A stretch of 64,000 nucleotides of DNA, taken from positions 1,192,001 to 1,256,000 of the forward strand of contig JALRMN010000025.1 of assembly GCA_024760905.1 (NCBI GenBank), given 5' to 3'. The notes beneath the pieces are model-generated. The model was not told the DNA's origin and did no database searches. It saw only the letters and a program-made list of their open reading frames with translations. Made by a program: the position numbers and the translations under genes. The DNA comes from Plotosus lineatus. Its lineage: Eukaryota; Chordata; Actinopteri; Siluriformes; Plotosidae. Below are positions 10,960-22,270 of the stretch, in pieces. Within the stretch, counting starts at the first letter, position 1, and every line of letters starts with the position of its first letter.

Positions 10960-11290
10960 ACTAGATCCGCCGTTCTTCTGCAACAGGCCTTATTGCTATC
11001 TGCAGCGCTCCGGTCCTCCCTGAAGGCCATGTAGCCAGCTGGTGTAGTTGCCTAATCGGGTCTACTCTCCTCGAGCCATGTTTCACAGAAACACAGCATG
11101 GAGCAGTCCTGTAGATCCTTCAGCGCTGCAATCATGAAGCTCGTCCATCTTGTTTCGCAGTGACTGAACATTTTCAAGCAGTATGACTGGGAGTGCTAAT
11201 GTTCCACTGCTAACCAAGCACCAGAGTCGTTCCCCCCCCACCCCCCCCCCACCCCCCCACCCCCCGCCTGCCACATATCCGCCTGGGCTT
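10960..11290 (-). pseudogene. LINE endonuclease N-terminal fragment (L2/Rex1-like)
   Basis: On the minus strand the segment reads ENVQSLRNKMDELHD, then in another frame LCFCETWLEESRPD, ATTPAGYMAFREDRSA. This is the usual start of the AP-endonuclease domain in L2/Rex1-like LINEs (NVRSLxNK, ETWL, REDR). Both sides are lost. A C-rich tract (11231-11267) lies inside it. Confidence 0.65.
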
Positions 11291-12240
11291 ATTGTTATCC
11301 AGGGTGCGGCTAGCATTGAGCTACCATATTAGCTCAGGATAGGAGTTGAGTGTCCTCAGTTCTAAACGTTCAAAAGGACTGCTCTCATAGCTGTAGTAGG
11401 GTCACCCAGTCATAGATGAGCATCGTGAAAAAAACAAACAAACAACATACAAAACAATAAAAAAAAAACAATTTAAAAGAAACAATTTGACTCTGAGAAT
11501 TCAGTGATATCGTCCTCTCAGGAGCGCCATCTTGGAGAGGTCACGTTCAATGTTATGAAGTGTAATTATTCAAGTTTATATAGTTTATATTCTAATTTTG
11601 GTATCGTTTGTTAAACATGCTACAGAACATAAAATCTCACACACAAACATTCTAAACATTAAAATAGGTACTGTATTGGAATCATAATTGAATAGACTTT
11701 AATACTTCAGTGCTTTACAACAGTTCAGATGATTATTCCTCTTCAGGCACTTCAGAGGAAACTGCCCGTTTCTTCAGGAGAAAGTTTCATTTCTTCAGAA
11801 GAGACATCCAACGTCATTACCTTTTCCTGGTGCTTAGCCGGCATTTGGGTGGCATCATAAAGCTTAACTGTTAATTAAAACACACTAAAAAAAGGCTCAT
11901 TGACAACTTGTGCGCGAATGAGGAAAAAGGGGCGTATAGAGACATTATTAGTGCCGTACTGTATGGAATAGATGGAATTGGATTTTTGTTACAGTTGTGC
12001 TGTCATAGTTATATTTGTACAATGCATATTCATAATCGGGGTCTGTGAAATTCTAGCTATTGTCCACAAGAACAAGTCTGCCAAGTTTCATATGATTCTG
12101 ATTGATAGATCATGTCACATGTTTCATGTGATTCAATCACATGTTTCATATGATTCTGATTGATGAGCAGTGGAACAGTTGCCAGTGGAGTGGCTGATTG
12201 CTCCAATGTCACAAGGTGCTTCAATGTCTCCCATCCTTCT
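11291..12240. other. No gene; short tandem repeat near 12085-12165
   Basis: Mostly unique AT-rich DNA. Two to three imperfect copies of a motif around catgtttcatatgattctga lie near 12085-12165. No coding potential is seen. Confidence 0.4.
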
Positions 12241-12960
12241 GGTTCTAATTATGCTTCCATAGTTAGTCATGCTGGAGTTTCTTTCTGCACCCCACAATAA
12301 TAAATTAGTCTATTACCATCACACTGTTATGATCATACTTAACTTATCTCCCTCCAATGGTTTTGCTGAAGTGCTCCTCCTTGGATGCTGGTGATCCTAC
12401 TGATCCTCCTGATCCTTCTGCTTTCGCAGTCCTGTGGTCTGTCCTTGTGTGCTGATGCTAGTTCTCATCTTGGAAGCCCCTCCCTCCTGCCGATGAACAG
12501 CCATATGGACTGAGATGTGCACTCGGAGACTGTGAAGATAACTTTTTACTGCTGGTGAGACTCTTTTTCCACAATTAGGAATTACAGTTGTGGTATAACC
12601 AACCAGACTACATTTTGGACTGTAATGAAGTTTTTCATATGTGTTTGTGTTTTTACTGGTGGTGATATTAACTCTCTTTCCCCACAATTATTTAGAACTT
12701 AGTTGTATAACCAACCAGACTACATCTTGGACTGTAATTATTTTTTTTGTGTATGGCTTATTATGATTTCACCCAATTGAGGAATGGTTTCTGATTCCTG
12801 CCAAGGTTTCTCCTCATGCAAACTGAGGGAGTTTTTCCTTGCCACTGTCACTACAGGTGAGGCTCATTTGGGATTATGTAATTTCTGTGTAGTTTACTTT
12901 TACTGTGTAAAGCTACTTTACGATAATAATTCAATGACTGGAATATGCTGCACCCAACAC
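12241..12960 (+). repeat. Decayed interspersed repeat
   Basis: Contains ttcctgccaaggtttctcct, gggagtttttccttgccact and gtaaagctactttacgata, a sequence set I recall as a common fish interspersed repeat. A duplicated block ataaccaaccagactacat with ttggactgtaat occurs at about 12595 and 12707. The type is uncertain. Confidence 0.5.
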
Positions 12961-13093
12961 CTACACTACTTACAAATGATACCATATAATAAACTACTTT
13001 ATTAAAGCATCTAAAGTAAAATATATATATTTCTTAATTATATAATAATTAATAATAAAATATATGCATCCCTTAATAATAATAATAATAATA

Positions 13094-13345
13094 CAGTCGA
13101 CCCCCTTCTTACGAAATTAATCCATTACAGCGCCTTTTTCGGAACCTGGAGTTTTCGTAGATTGAGGTGCATTTTATATGTAAAACACATGATTCGTTCC
13201 AAGGCTCCCAGGACTATCCCATAAACCCTTTAAAAACATTATAAAAGCATACCTTTTAAGCTACTTACTTCGTGTTGACCATGTCTTCTTAGCAGAGTTA
13301 TAATCTTACAATGACCATGGCACCGGGAATCACTTTCACCGGGAA

Positions 13346-13387
<42 letters not shown>

Positions 13388-13777
13388 ACTACGTCTTCTT
13401 AACAGAGTTATAATCTTACAAATATTTATGGAAGGTTAAAAGCCTCAGCCATAAAATAGAGTTGGAATGACCCACAGACTTGAACAAAGTTGGAACGACA
13501 GCGTCATCCCTTCCTAACCAATGGGAGGCCAGCGGGGCGGGATGTTGAGAGAGAGCAAATGGGAGGGAGCTGCATCATCCCTCCTAGCCAATAGAAGGCC
13601 AGCGGGGTGTGAGACAGCCAATGAGAGAGCAACTCGCACATTGTTTGCATGTTTGAATGCCGCATTTGGCACTTTTCGTGAGTTGTTTTGTATACAGAGG
13701 ACAAAAAATTTAGGAAAATGTTTTTCGTATACTTGATTTTTCGTATTCAGGGGTTTTCTTAAGAAGGGGGCTGACTG
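13094..13777 (-). mobile_element. pogo/Tigger-like MITE, both ends present
   Basis: Starts ta-CAGTCGACCCCCTTCTTACG and ends with the inverse of CAGTCAGCCCCCTTCTTAAG. It is the inverted equivalent of the 41436 element. The interior includes two taagattataactctg units separated by a (GT)n run and four CCAAT-like boxes. It has no ORF and is non-autonomous. Confidence 0.85.
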
Positions 13778-13833
13778 TCACAATAATAATAATAATTAAT
13801 TAATTTGTATGTGAGATGTTATTTTGTGTGTTT

Positions 13834-16151
13834 TTTGCAAAAAGGATGGAAATGGCTGTGGTGAATACTTTCTTTGAGAAGAAACAGGAGCATAGGGTGA
13901 CTTATGAAAGCGGAGGTAGGCGCACACAGGTAGACTACATCTTGTGTAGGCGATGTAATTTGAAGGAAGTCAGTGACTGCAAAGTCATCGTGGGTGAGAG
14001 TGTTGCCAAACAGCATAGGATGGTGGTGTGCAGGATGACTCTGATGGTGAGAAAGGTGAAAAAGGCAAAGGCAGAGCAGAAGACAAAGTGGTGGAAGCTG
14101 AAAAAGGAAGAGTGTCGTGTTGTCTTCAAGGAGGAGTTGAAACAGGCTTTGGGTGGCCAGGAAGTGCTTCCAAATGACTGGACAACCACAGCAAATGTGA
14201 TCAGGGACACAGGTAGGAGAGTACTTGGTGTGTCCTCTGGAAGGAAAGTAGATAAGGAGACTTGGTGGTGGAATGAGGAAGTGCAGGAGTGTGTACAAAG
14301 GAAAAGGTTAGCCAAGAAGAAGTGGGACATTGAGAGGACCGAAGAGAGTAAACAGGAGTACAGGGAGACACAGCGTAAGGCGAAAGTAGCAGTGGCGAAG
14401 GCCAAACAGAGGGCGTATGATGACTTGTATGATAGGTTGGATAGTAAAGAGGGAGAAAATGATCTATACAGGTTGGCACAGCAGAGAAATAGAGATGGGA
14501 AGGACGTGCAGCAAGTTAGATTGATAAAGGACAGAGAGGGAACTGTATTGACTAATGACAGAAGTGTGCTGGGAAGATGGAAAGAGTACTTTGAAGAGCT
14601 GATGAATGAGGAAAATGAGAGAGAAAAAGAGTAGAAGAGGTAACCATTGAGGAGCAGGATGTAGCAAAGATCAGTAAGGGTGAAGTGAGAAGGGCATTGA
14701 AGAGGATGAAGAATGGAAAGGCAGTTGGTCCTGATGATATACCTGTGGAGGTATGGAAGTGTCTAGGAGAGGTAGCAGTAGATTTTCTGACAAGAACATT
14801 CAACAAGGTACTAGAGAGTGAGCAGATGCCGGAGGAGTGGAGGAGAAGTGTGCTGGTGCCCATTTTTAAGAACAAGGGAGACGTGCAGAGTTGCAGCAAC
14901 TACAGAGGGATAAAGTTGATGAGCCATACGATGAAGTTATGGGAAAGAATAGTGGAAGCTAGACTAAGGGCAGAGGTCAGCATTTGTGAACAACAGTTTG
15001 GTTTCATGCCAAGAAAGAGCACCACAGATGCAATGTTTGCCTTGAGGATGTTAATAGAGAAGTACAGAGAAGGTCAGAGGGAGCTACATTGTGCCTTTGT
15101 GGATCTGGAAAAAGCATATGACAGGGTGCCAAGAGAAGAACTGTGGTATTGCATGAGGAAGTCTGGAGTGGCAGAGAAGTATGTTAGAGTGGTGCAGGAC
15201 ATGTATGAGAGATGTAAGACAGTGGTGAGGTGTGCTGTCGGTGTGACCGACGAATTCAAGGTGGAGGTGGGACTGCATCAAGGGTCAGCTCTGAGCCCAT
15301 TCTTGTTTGCTATGGTGATGGACAGGCTGACAGACGAGGTGAGACAAGAATCTCCATGGACTATGATGTTTGCAGATGACATCGTGATCTGTAGTGAGAG
15401 CAGAGAACAAGTGCAGGAAAATCTAGAGAGGTGGAGGTATGCCCTGGAAAGGAGAGGAATGAAGGTTAGCCTCAGAAAATCAGAATACATGTGTGTGAAT
15501 GAGAAGGACCCAGGAGGAACGGTGATGTTACAGGGAGCAGAGATAACTTGAAGGTGGAGGATTTTAAGTACTTAGGCTCAACAATCCAGAGCAATGGAGA
15601 GTGTGGAAAAGAGGTGAAGAAGCGTGTGCAGGCAGGCTGGAATGGTTGGAGAAAAGTATCCGGTGTGATGTGCGATAGGAGAGTGTCAGCAAGAATGAAG
15701 GGAAAAGTGTACAAGATGGTGGTGAGGCCAGCGATGTTGTATGGCTTAGAAACAGTGGCGCTGAGGAAAAGGCAGGAGGCAGAGCTGGAGGTAGCGGAGA
15801 TGAAAATGTTGAGGTTCTCCTGGGAGTAACGAGGATGGATAGGATCAGAAATGAGTATATCAGAGGGACAGCCCACGTAAGATGTTTTGGAGACAAAGTC
15901 AGAGAGGCTAGATTGAGATGGTTTGGACATGTACAGAGGAGGGATAGTGAGTATATTGGCAGTAGGATGCTGAGGTTGGAACTACCAGGCAGAAGGCCTC
16001 GAGGAAGACCGAAGAAGAGATTTATGGATGTGGTGAAGGAAGACATGAAGGTCGTTGGAGTCAGAAAAGAAGATGCGGAGGACAGGGTGAGGTGGAGGCG
16101 GATGATTTGCTGTGGCGACCCCTGAAGGGAGCAGCCGAAAGTAAAAGAAGA
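13834..16151 (+). mobile_element. RTE-type LINE copy 1, 5'-truncated
   Basis: Flanked by a 20-bp exact target duplication (agatgttattttgtgtgttt at 13814-13833 and 16152-16171). The body starts within the endonuclease domain and ends with the family tail tgctgtggcgacccctgaag and an aagaag run. The undisturbed target is visible at 27291, upstream of Ig copy 2. Confidence 0.95.
13846..16126 (+). pseudogene. RTE endonuclease (C-terminal part) and reverse transcriptase, broken
   Basis: Open in long blocks. Endonuclease end: RMEMAVVNTFFEKK and TQVDYILCRR. Linker: TKWWKLKKEECR, KETWWWNEEV. RT: GKAVGPDDIPVEVWK (about 14720), KNKGDVQSCSNYRGIKL, QQFGFMPRKSTTDAMFAL, LEKAYDRVPREELWY, MMFADDIVICSESR (about 15362; the ADD catalytic core is intact), YLGSTIQSNGE. 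C-terminus: RLRWFGHVQRRDSEYIG and a final CCGDP. The frame breaks near 14634, 15548 and 15830. Strong similarity to the other RTE copies here suggests recent activity. Confidence 0.92.
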
Positions 16152-16171
16152 AGATGTTATTTTGTGTGTTT

Positions 16172-16303
16172 AGTTCTTTTTGGGGGGTTTATGGTTGTAA
16201 GTGGGGCAGTCTGTATAAATAACCCCACCCCAACACACACAGATAAAGCGGTTTACGATTTACCCAAAACATAGTTTCCTCTTTGTCTCTCAACTGACAC
16301 ACA
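16172..16303 (+). promoter_or_regulatory. Ig copy 1 promoter and 5' UTR
   Basis: TATAAATA at 16214-16221 is followed by accccacccc and cacacacagataaag, and the ATG at 16304. The whole block is nearly duplicated at 27310-27434 in front of copy 2 (ctgtataaata, tagtttcctctttgtctctc, cacaatgattcag). RTE copy 1 inserted 40-60 bp upstream of the TATA box. Confidence 0.75.
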
Positions 16304-16346
16304 ATGATTCAGTTTAAATATTTCTCGGTGTTTCACTGTTTCATGT
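16304..16346 (+). pseudogene. Ig receptor copy 1, signal-peptide exon
   Basis: The ATG opens MIQFKYFSVFHCFM and ends at a canonical donor gtgagtcg (16347) in phase 1, matching the phase-1 start of the V exon family. Compared with copy 2 the hydrophobic core is weakened by His. Its V exon is absent: a LINE begins 94 bp downstream. Called a pseudogene because the gene cannot make an Ig domain. Confidence 0.7.
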
Positions 16347-16439
16347 GTGAGTCGCTGTAATCTTAATTACTGACAATTAAATTTTCCATAATTATGTTGA
16401 TTAAAAATTAAAGTTGGTTTTATACTAACCCCTTATTTA

Positions 16440-18655
16440 TTTTTATGGGTGGCGGGGTGGAAAAATCTTCCACCAACAGGAGAACTAAGGCGCCTCCTTC
16501 ACTCCGCTAGTCTGTGGGAGGTCAGTGGGCAAGATTAAGCACCCACTTAGCCCCCCCATGCCAGGGCTTTGGTGAAGTCACGGAGATTGCATGGCAGATT
16601 TCCTGTTGCCTTGTGGGTTGGCCTTGGATGGCTAAGGCTAAGGGAGTAAACCCCGACAGAGAATCCGGAGTGGAGCCCCGTAGGCGGTTAGAAGGTGTAT
16701 CTCGTCCCTTTCTGGCAACTCCTGCACCCTCGATGAGTCTCCAACTGTCTTGACTCTGTCTTGCCGTGGGGTCAGGCTCATCAGGACGAGAGAGTGAGGC
16801 TGGTGCTCCGCAAGCCTCCTTCACTTTAATCCAAGTTCAGCGCAAGTCATGGCAACACCACCATGGACAACCCTCTACCCTCAAAGTTCTGTGGCGATGG
16901 GGGAGTGGTGAAGCAGCAGGTGCGAAATCACTGGAAGCTGTAGCTGCAATTCTGCACACAGGCAGCTCAGGCCATAGGGTCATTCTTCTCTGATCGGGAC
17001 AGTAGGGAAGTTGGGCAGCCCCCTGAGCGACCAGGGAGCCCTATTTAGGATAGCTCTGCCTGCCTCCATAGTCTGAGGACAGAGCTAGAAAAGGTGCTCC
17101 AAACATAGCCTGTTCCACAACCACCTGGCCAGCATGCTGGCGGGTTACCATTTTGCGGTCGAAATCACAAGAAAATATTCAAGCTCACCCTTGCATCATG
17201 GAACGTTAGAACTATTCTCGACTCAACCACCTGTAAGTCAGGGAGACCAAAAAGACGTATGGCCCTCGTAGCCAGAGAACTCGAACGCTACAACGTCGAC
17301 ATCGCAGCCCTCAGCGAAACACGCTTTCCCGACAGAGGTCAGCTCAGTGAGATTGAAAGTGGCTACACCTTCTTTTGGAGCGGCCGCAGCAATGAAGAGC
17401 GACGTGAGGCTGGTGTTGGCTTTGCGATTAAAGACCATCTTGTACGAAAACTCGATTGTATACCAGAACGCCTCAACGATCGCCTCATGAAACTCAAGTT
17501 CCCCCTGGGTAGGGGGAGATCCGCTACCCTCATTAGCGCCTATGCTCCCACCATGACAAACTCGGAAGACGCTAAGGAGGAGTTCTATGAAGAACTGGAT
17601 GCCCTCATCTCCAGTGTTCCACAGGCGGACAAGCTCCTACTTCTTGGCGACTTTAATGCTCGTGTAGGTCAAGACCACCAGGCATGGGAAGGAGTCCTCA
17701 GACCCCATGGAGTAGGGAAATGCAACCGTAATGGTCTCCTCCTGCTTAGAACGTGCGCTACCCATGGAACAGCCATCACCAACACAATGTTCTGCCTTCC
17801 AACTCGTAACAAAACGTCATGGATGCACCCGCGATCTAAGCATTGGCATCTCATCGACTACGTCATTGTCAGAGCAAAGGACAGGCGGGATGTGCGTGTG
17901 ACTAAGGCAATATGTGGTGCTGACTGTTGGACAGATCATCGTCTCATCATTTCTAAAACCAATTTGCATATTCAGCCCAAGAGAAGACCACAAAGCCAGA
18001 CAGTTGTGAAGAAGCTCAACGTCAACAAGCTCAAGCTTCCTTCCGTTCAAGAAGAACTAGTAGCAAGTTTAGAAAGCCAGCTGACTGAGGCTACCGGAAA
18101 CGACTCTGACTCTGAAGACAACTGTTCATTCTGCTGCCCTACAGGTGCTCGGACAAGCTACCAGGAACCACCAGGACTGGTTTGATGAAAATTGTCAAAA
18201 TCAGAGCCCTCCTGGAAGAAAAATGCCAACTCTTCAAAGCTCATCAGAGTAATCCCAACTCGGTCTCGAAGAAAGACGCCTACGTCAGTAAGTGCAGACA
18301 GGTTCAGATAAATCTCTGCGCTATGCAAGACACATGGCTAAGTAACAAAGCTGATGAGATTCAAGGCTTTGCAGATAGATACGACAAACGCTTCTGCGAT
18401 TCTCTCAGGTGTGTATTCGGACCACCATCAGGCAACTCCCCTTTACTGAGCGCGGACGGAGCAACACTCATTACCGACAAAAACAAGATCATAGAGAGAT
18501 GGGCAGAACATTTCAACGGCGTTCTAAATCGTCCGTCGTCCATCAATGATGAAGCCGTTCAACGCCTTCCCTAGGTGGACATAAACCCAGACTTGGACAT
18601 AACCCCATCAGGAAGACGAGGTTGCCAAGGCAATCAAGCAGATGTCGACTGAAAT
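16440..18655 (+). mobile_element. LINE B, 3'-truncated
   Basis: The 5' leader (16440-17190) is related to that of LINE A, and an endonuclease follows. The element stops at about 18655 before any RT domain, immediately in front of the polypyrimidine tract of an Ig hinge exon. Losing the 3' part is unusual for a LINE and implies a later deletion. Confidence 0.85.
17195..18575 (+). pseudogene. LINE B endonuclease and linker
   Basis: One long open stretch covers the whole AP-endonuclease: ASWNVRTI (about 17197), VDIAALSETRF, GYTFFWSGRS, GVGFAIKDHLV, LLLLGDFNARVGQDH (about 17640), HPRSKHWHLIDYVIVR (about 17825) and CWTDHRLIISK (about 17930) with the terminal catalytic D-H pair. A frameshift near 18130 leads to the linker (KADEIQGFADRYDKRFCD, RWAEHFNGVLNRP), which stops at 18574. 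The RT is missing. It is the best-preserved endonuclease in the window. Confidence 0.9.
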
Positions 18656-18674
18656 TGTTCTTTTTTTTTTTCAG

Positions 18675-18915
18675 AGGAAATTAAATCGGTTTCTGAGGAT
18701 GAAGCGACAGGTCTGTGATTATTTTTCCATAAACACTTCTGTATATTTTTTAATTAAAATATGATGCAGGTATAATGATAAAAATATTTTCTTTTATATC
18801 TTTCTCAGTCTCTTCTGCTGTGTTCTTCGGGTTGAATTTGGGGATCCATGTACTGAACATATGTCCTTTTACTGTCCTGAGTGTTAATTATACTGAAACA
18901 CAAAGACACACAGAG
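18675..18915 (+). pseudogene. Ig receptor copy 1, hinge and transmembrane exons
   Basis: A 36-bp hinge exon (18675-18710, acceptor tttttcag, donor gtctgtg) encodes a charged peptide like copy 3's (EEIKSVSEDEAT against [12 protein letters not shown]), in the same phase 1-1. The next exon starts at 18770 after gatgcag and encodes MIKIFSFISFSVSSAVFFGL, aligning to the copy 3 transmembrane exon ([20 protein letters not shown]). It is 4 bp shorter and its 3' donor has become gag-atgc, so splicing onward is lost. No cytoplasmic exon was found downstream. Confidence 0.75.
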
Positions 18916-19229
18916 ATGCATGATTATTCTAATTGTATAATCAATCCAAATGACAAACCATCCTTATTTAATCTGTTAGAGTGATGAATGGATTTGATGT
19001 GCTTCAAATCAGCTTTAGAAATAAATAAAATAAATAAATCAAAACTCATTTACCTTATTTAAAGCATCATAATGAGATAGCGACGAGCTATTGAATCTAT
19101 TCAGTTTTCCCACGATGCTAATTGGAATAAGTGGCTTGGCAAATTAATTCCTTTGTGGTTTATGGTTATGTTGTAGTGTAATTTAATAATAATAATAATA
19201 CTTGTTTTTATGTGTTTCACTTTGTTTAT
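18916..19229. other. No gene recognised
   Basis: AT-rich flank of Ig copy 1 and an (ATA)n run near 19187. Confidence 0.35.
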
Positions 19230-19500
19230 TTCAAACTGCCCGTCGTCGTCGTCGATCGGGTCGTGGGGGCACCAGCCTAAGCAATGAGGTCCAGACTTCC
19301 TTCTCCACAGCCACTTCCTCCAACTCTTCTGGGGGGACACCGAGGCGTTCCCAGACAAGAGGAGAGACACCCTCCAGCGTGGTCTAGGTTGACCCCAGGG
19401 TCTCTTCCTGGTTGGACATGCCCGAAACACCACATCAGGGAGGAGTTCGGGAGACATTCTGACCAGATGCCCGAGCCACCTCAACTGGCCCCTCTTAATG

Positions 19501-19575
19501 TAGAACCACTGCTCCGCTGCATTAAGAGGGGCCACCTCAACTGGCCCCTCTTAATGCAGAGGAGCAGTGGTTCTA
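19501..19575. repeat. 34-bp inverted repeat with 7-base loop
   Basis: Arm 19501-19534 (tagaaccactgctccgctgc...) and arm 19542-19575 are reverse complements except one base. A direct repeat (cacctcaactggcccctctt, twice) overlaps it. It lies within the LINE C C-terminus and is not expected from the family, so it looks like a template-switch event. Confidence 0.9.
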
Positions 19576-19679
19576 CTCCGAGCTCTCCCGGATGGTAGAA
19601 CTTCTCACCTTATCACTAAGGGAGAGCCCCGTCACCAGGCAAAGGAAGCTCATTTCAGCTGCTTGTATCTGCGACCTTG

Positions 19680-19897
19680 CTGATCTTGTGAGTGAATATA
19701 TTGGTCGTAGGATGCTGAGGTTGGAACTACCAGGCAGAAGGCCTAGAGGAAGACCAAAGAGATGATTCATGGATGTGGTGAAGGAGGACATGAAGGTAGT
19801 TGGTGTAAGAGAAGAAGATACAAAGGACAGGGTGAGATGGAGGCAGATGATTTGCTGTGGCGACCCCTGAAGGGAAAAGCCAAAAGGAAAAGAAGTA
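19680..19897 (+). mobile_element. RTE 3'-end fragment nested in LINE C
   Basis: A 218-bp extreme 3' end of the RTE (gaggttggaactaccaggca, gctgtggcgacccctgaagg) flanked by a 15-bp target duplication, gtatctgcgaccttg at 19665 and gtatctgcgatcttg at 19898. It postdates LINE C. Confidence 0.9.
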
Positions 19898-21734
19898 GTA
19901 TCTGCGATCTTGTTCTTTCGGTCACTACCCAAAGCTCGTGACCATAGGTGAGGGTTGGAATGTAGATCGACTGCTAAATTGAAAGCTTTGCCTTGCGGCT
20001 CAGCTCCCTCGTCACCACAACGGACCGATACAAGCTCCATTTCGCAGTAGAGGCTGCAGCGATCCGTCTGTCTGTCGATCTCCCGCTTTATCCTTCCCTC
20101 ACTTGTGAACAAGACCCCAAGATACTTGATCTCTTCTACTTGGGGCAGGACCTCATTCCTGACCTGGAGTATACATTCCACCCTTGGCCGACTGAGTACC
20201 ATGGCCTCAGACTTGGAGGTGCAGATTTTCATCCCGGTCGTTTCGCACTCGACTGCGAATCACTCCAATGAGAGCTGCAGGTCCCTGCTCAATGAAGCCA
20301 AAAGGACAACGTCATCAGCAAAAAGCAGAGACATGATCCAATGTCCACCAAACCAGAACCCTTCAACGCCTCGGCTGTGCCTATAAATTCTGTCCATAAA
20401 AATTATGAGCAGAATCGGTGACAAATAACAGCCTTGGTGGATTCCAGTCCTCACCGGAAATGAATTCGACCTGGTGTCAACAATACAGAGCAAACTCTGG
20501 CTCCAGTGATACAGCGATCAAATGGCCCGAAGCAACGGGTCAGGAACGCCGTACTCCTGGAGCACGCCCCACAAGATAGCCTGGGGACACGGTTGAAAGC
20601 CTTCTCCAAACCCACAAAACACAAGTGGACAGATTGGGCAAACGCCCATGCCCCTTCCAAGACCCTGTTGAGTGTATCGAGTTGGTAAAGAGTGCTACGG
20701 CCAGAACGAAAACCACACTGTTCCTTCTGAATCTGAGGTTTGACTATTGGTAGGATCCTCCTCTTCATTACCCCTGCATAGACTTTCCCGGGTAGGTTGA
20801 GGAATGTGATTCCCCAAAAATTGGAACACACCCTCCGGTCCTCCTTTTAATGAGAGGGGACTACCAACCCGGTTTGCCAATCGAGCGGTACAGCCCACGA
20901 TGACCACGCAATGTTACAGGGACAGTCCTACATCATCCAGAGCCCTGAGATATTCATGGCAGATCTCATCCACCCCTAGAGCCAGACCACCAAGAAGCTT
21001 TTTGACTACCTCAGTGACCTCCACTCAGTGATGCGCCCCAGGGTTTTCCTGCTCCACAGAGGACATGTTAATGGGATTGAGAAGGTCCTCAAAGTATTTC
21101 ATCCACCTCCCAACGACATCCCCAGTCAAGGTGAGCAACTTCCACCTTCTGTAAACAGTATTTGTGGCAAACTACTTCCCCTTCTTGAAGCGTCAGATGG
21201 CAGTTCTTAACCTTTTTGAGTCCAGCTGATAATCACTCTCCATACCCTCACTGAACTCCCACACCCGAGATTTTGCATCTGCAACAGCTTCAGCTGCAGC
21301 ACGTTTGGCCTGCCGTTTGGTCTGCTGTTTTGGGAGTTCAACAGGTGAATGCAACAGGATTGGCCTCCTTTTTTAGCTGGACGGACCCCTTCACCACAGG
21401 TGTCCACCACCGGGTTCAGGGGTTACTGCCATGACAAGCACCAATGACCTTCTGGCCATAGCTATGTGCTGCTGCCTCAGCAATGGAGACATGAAACATG
21501 GCCCAGTTTGGATTCCATGTCACCCGCCTCCTTGGGGACATTGTTGTGTCTCTGTCAGAGGTGGAAGTCAAAGGCCTCTCGGACAGGAGGCTCCCCCAAA
21601 TGTTCCTAGCAGACTGTAATTACATGCTTGGACCTGCCAAGTCTAGAGGGCGGCCTCCTCCATCATTGAAGTCAGCTCATCACCAGATGATGATTGGTTG
21701 ACAGTTCAGCTCCCCTCTTCACCCAAGTGTCCAG

Positions 21735-22270
21735 AACATGCTGGAGTTGCTCATGGGGAAAGGCGGTGAGATGGTGTGGCATTCATGCCCCCCCCCCCCC
21801 GTCTTGGTAGCCAAACATTGGGGTTCTCTCCAGTCGATGAAAAGGGTAGCTTCCCTCCACCTTCAGGTGGGGGGATGGGCTCTGACTGTTATTTGTTCTT
21901 ATGCACCAAGTGACAGTTGCACCAAGTACCCACCCTTCTTGGAGTCTTTAGGTGTTGTGTTGGAGGACGCTCTCACAGGAGACTTGCTTGTTATCTGGGA
22001 GATTTCAATGCCCATGGGGGCAATGACAGTGTGACCTGGAATTGTGTGATCAGAAGGTGTGGCTTCTCCAGTCTGAACCCGAATGATGTGTCATGGTTGG
22101 ACTTCTGTGCTCGTCACAGGTTGTCTATCACAACACCATGTTTGAACACAAGGGTGTCCATAAGTGCACTTGCACCAGGACACTCTCGGTCGCAGTTTGA
22201 TGCGCATCTTTATAATCGTATCACCAGACTTGGGGCCGCATGTTCAGGACACTCGGGTGAAGAGTTCTTA
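21735..22270 (+). pseudogene. LINE C endonuclease segment, inverted
   Basis: Plus-strand reading: GKGGEMVWHS, HLQVGGWALTVICSYAPSDS, KYPPFLESLGVVLEDA, TGDLLVIW, and, in the next frame, LGDFNAHGGNDSVTW and LDFCARHRLSITT. These are endonuclease motifs of the same family as the adjacent minus-strand RT. The domain ends near 22270, where the element's inverted end meets unique DNA. Confidence 0.8.

Larger units (their letters stand above)
19250..21705 (-). pseudogene. LINE C reverse transcriptase and C-terminus, broken
   Basis: Minus-strand blocks: TDHHLVMS (end of endonuclease), AEAVADAKSRVWE, QKEQCGFRSGRSTLYQLDTL (about 20720), EKAFNRVP, SLLFADDVVLLAS (about 20310; the ADD core is kept), SKSEAMVLSRPRVECIL, EEIKYLGVLFTSEGR, QLRWLGHLVRM (about 19490) and a final GWCPHDP. 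Multiple stops and frame changes are present. I recognise the motif set as a very common fish LINE but do not assign the clade. Confidence 0.85.
19230..22265 (-). mobile_element. LINE C with internal 5' inversion
   Basis: RT and C-terminal part read on the minus strand (19230 to about 21705). The adjoining endonuclease part (about 21735-22270) reads on the plus strand. The end of the endonuclease segment (near 22200) and the start of the RT segment (TDHHLVMS, about 21700) are neighbours in related elements, so this is the structure expected from twin-priming during insertion. An RTE fragment (19680-19897) is nested inside. Confidence 0.8.

Noticed and set aside
14464..14899. Long minus-strand open frames antisense to RTE copies (also 15472-16046, 53299-54024, 54402-55319, 24359-24745)
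   Set aside because: Shadows of the RTE coding strand; they recur in every copy and have low-complexity Ser/Leu/Pro composition without domains.
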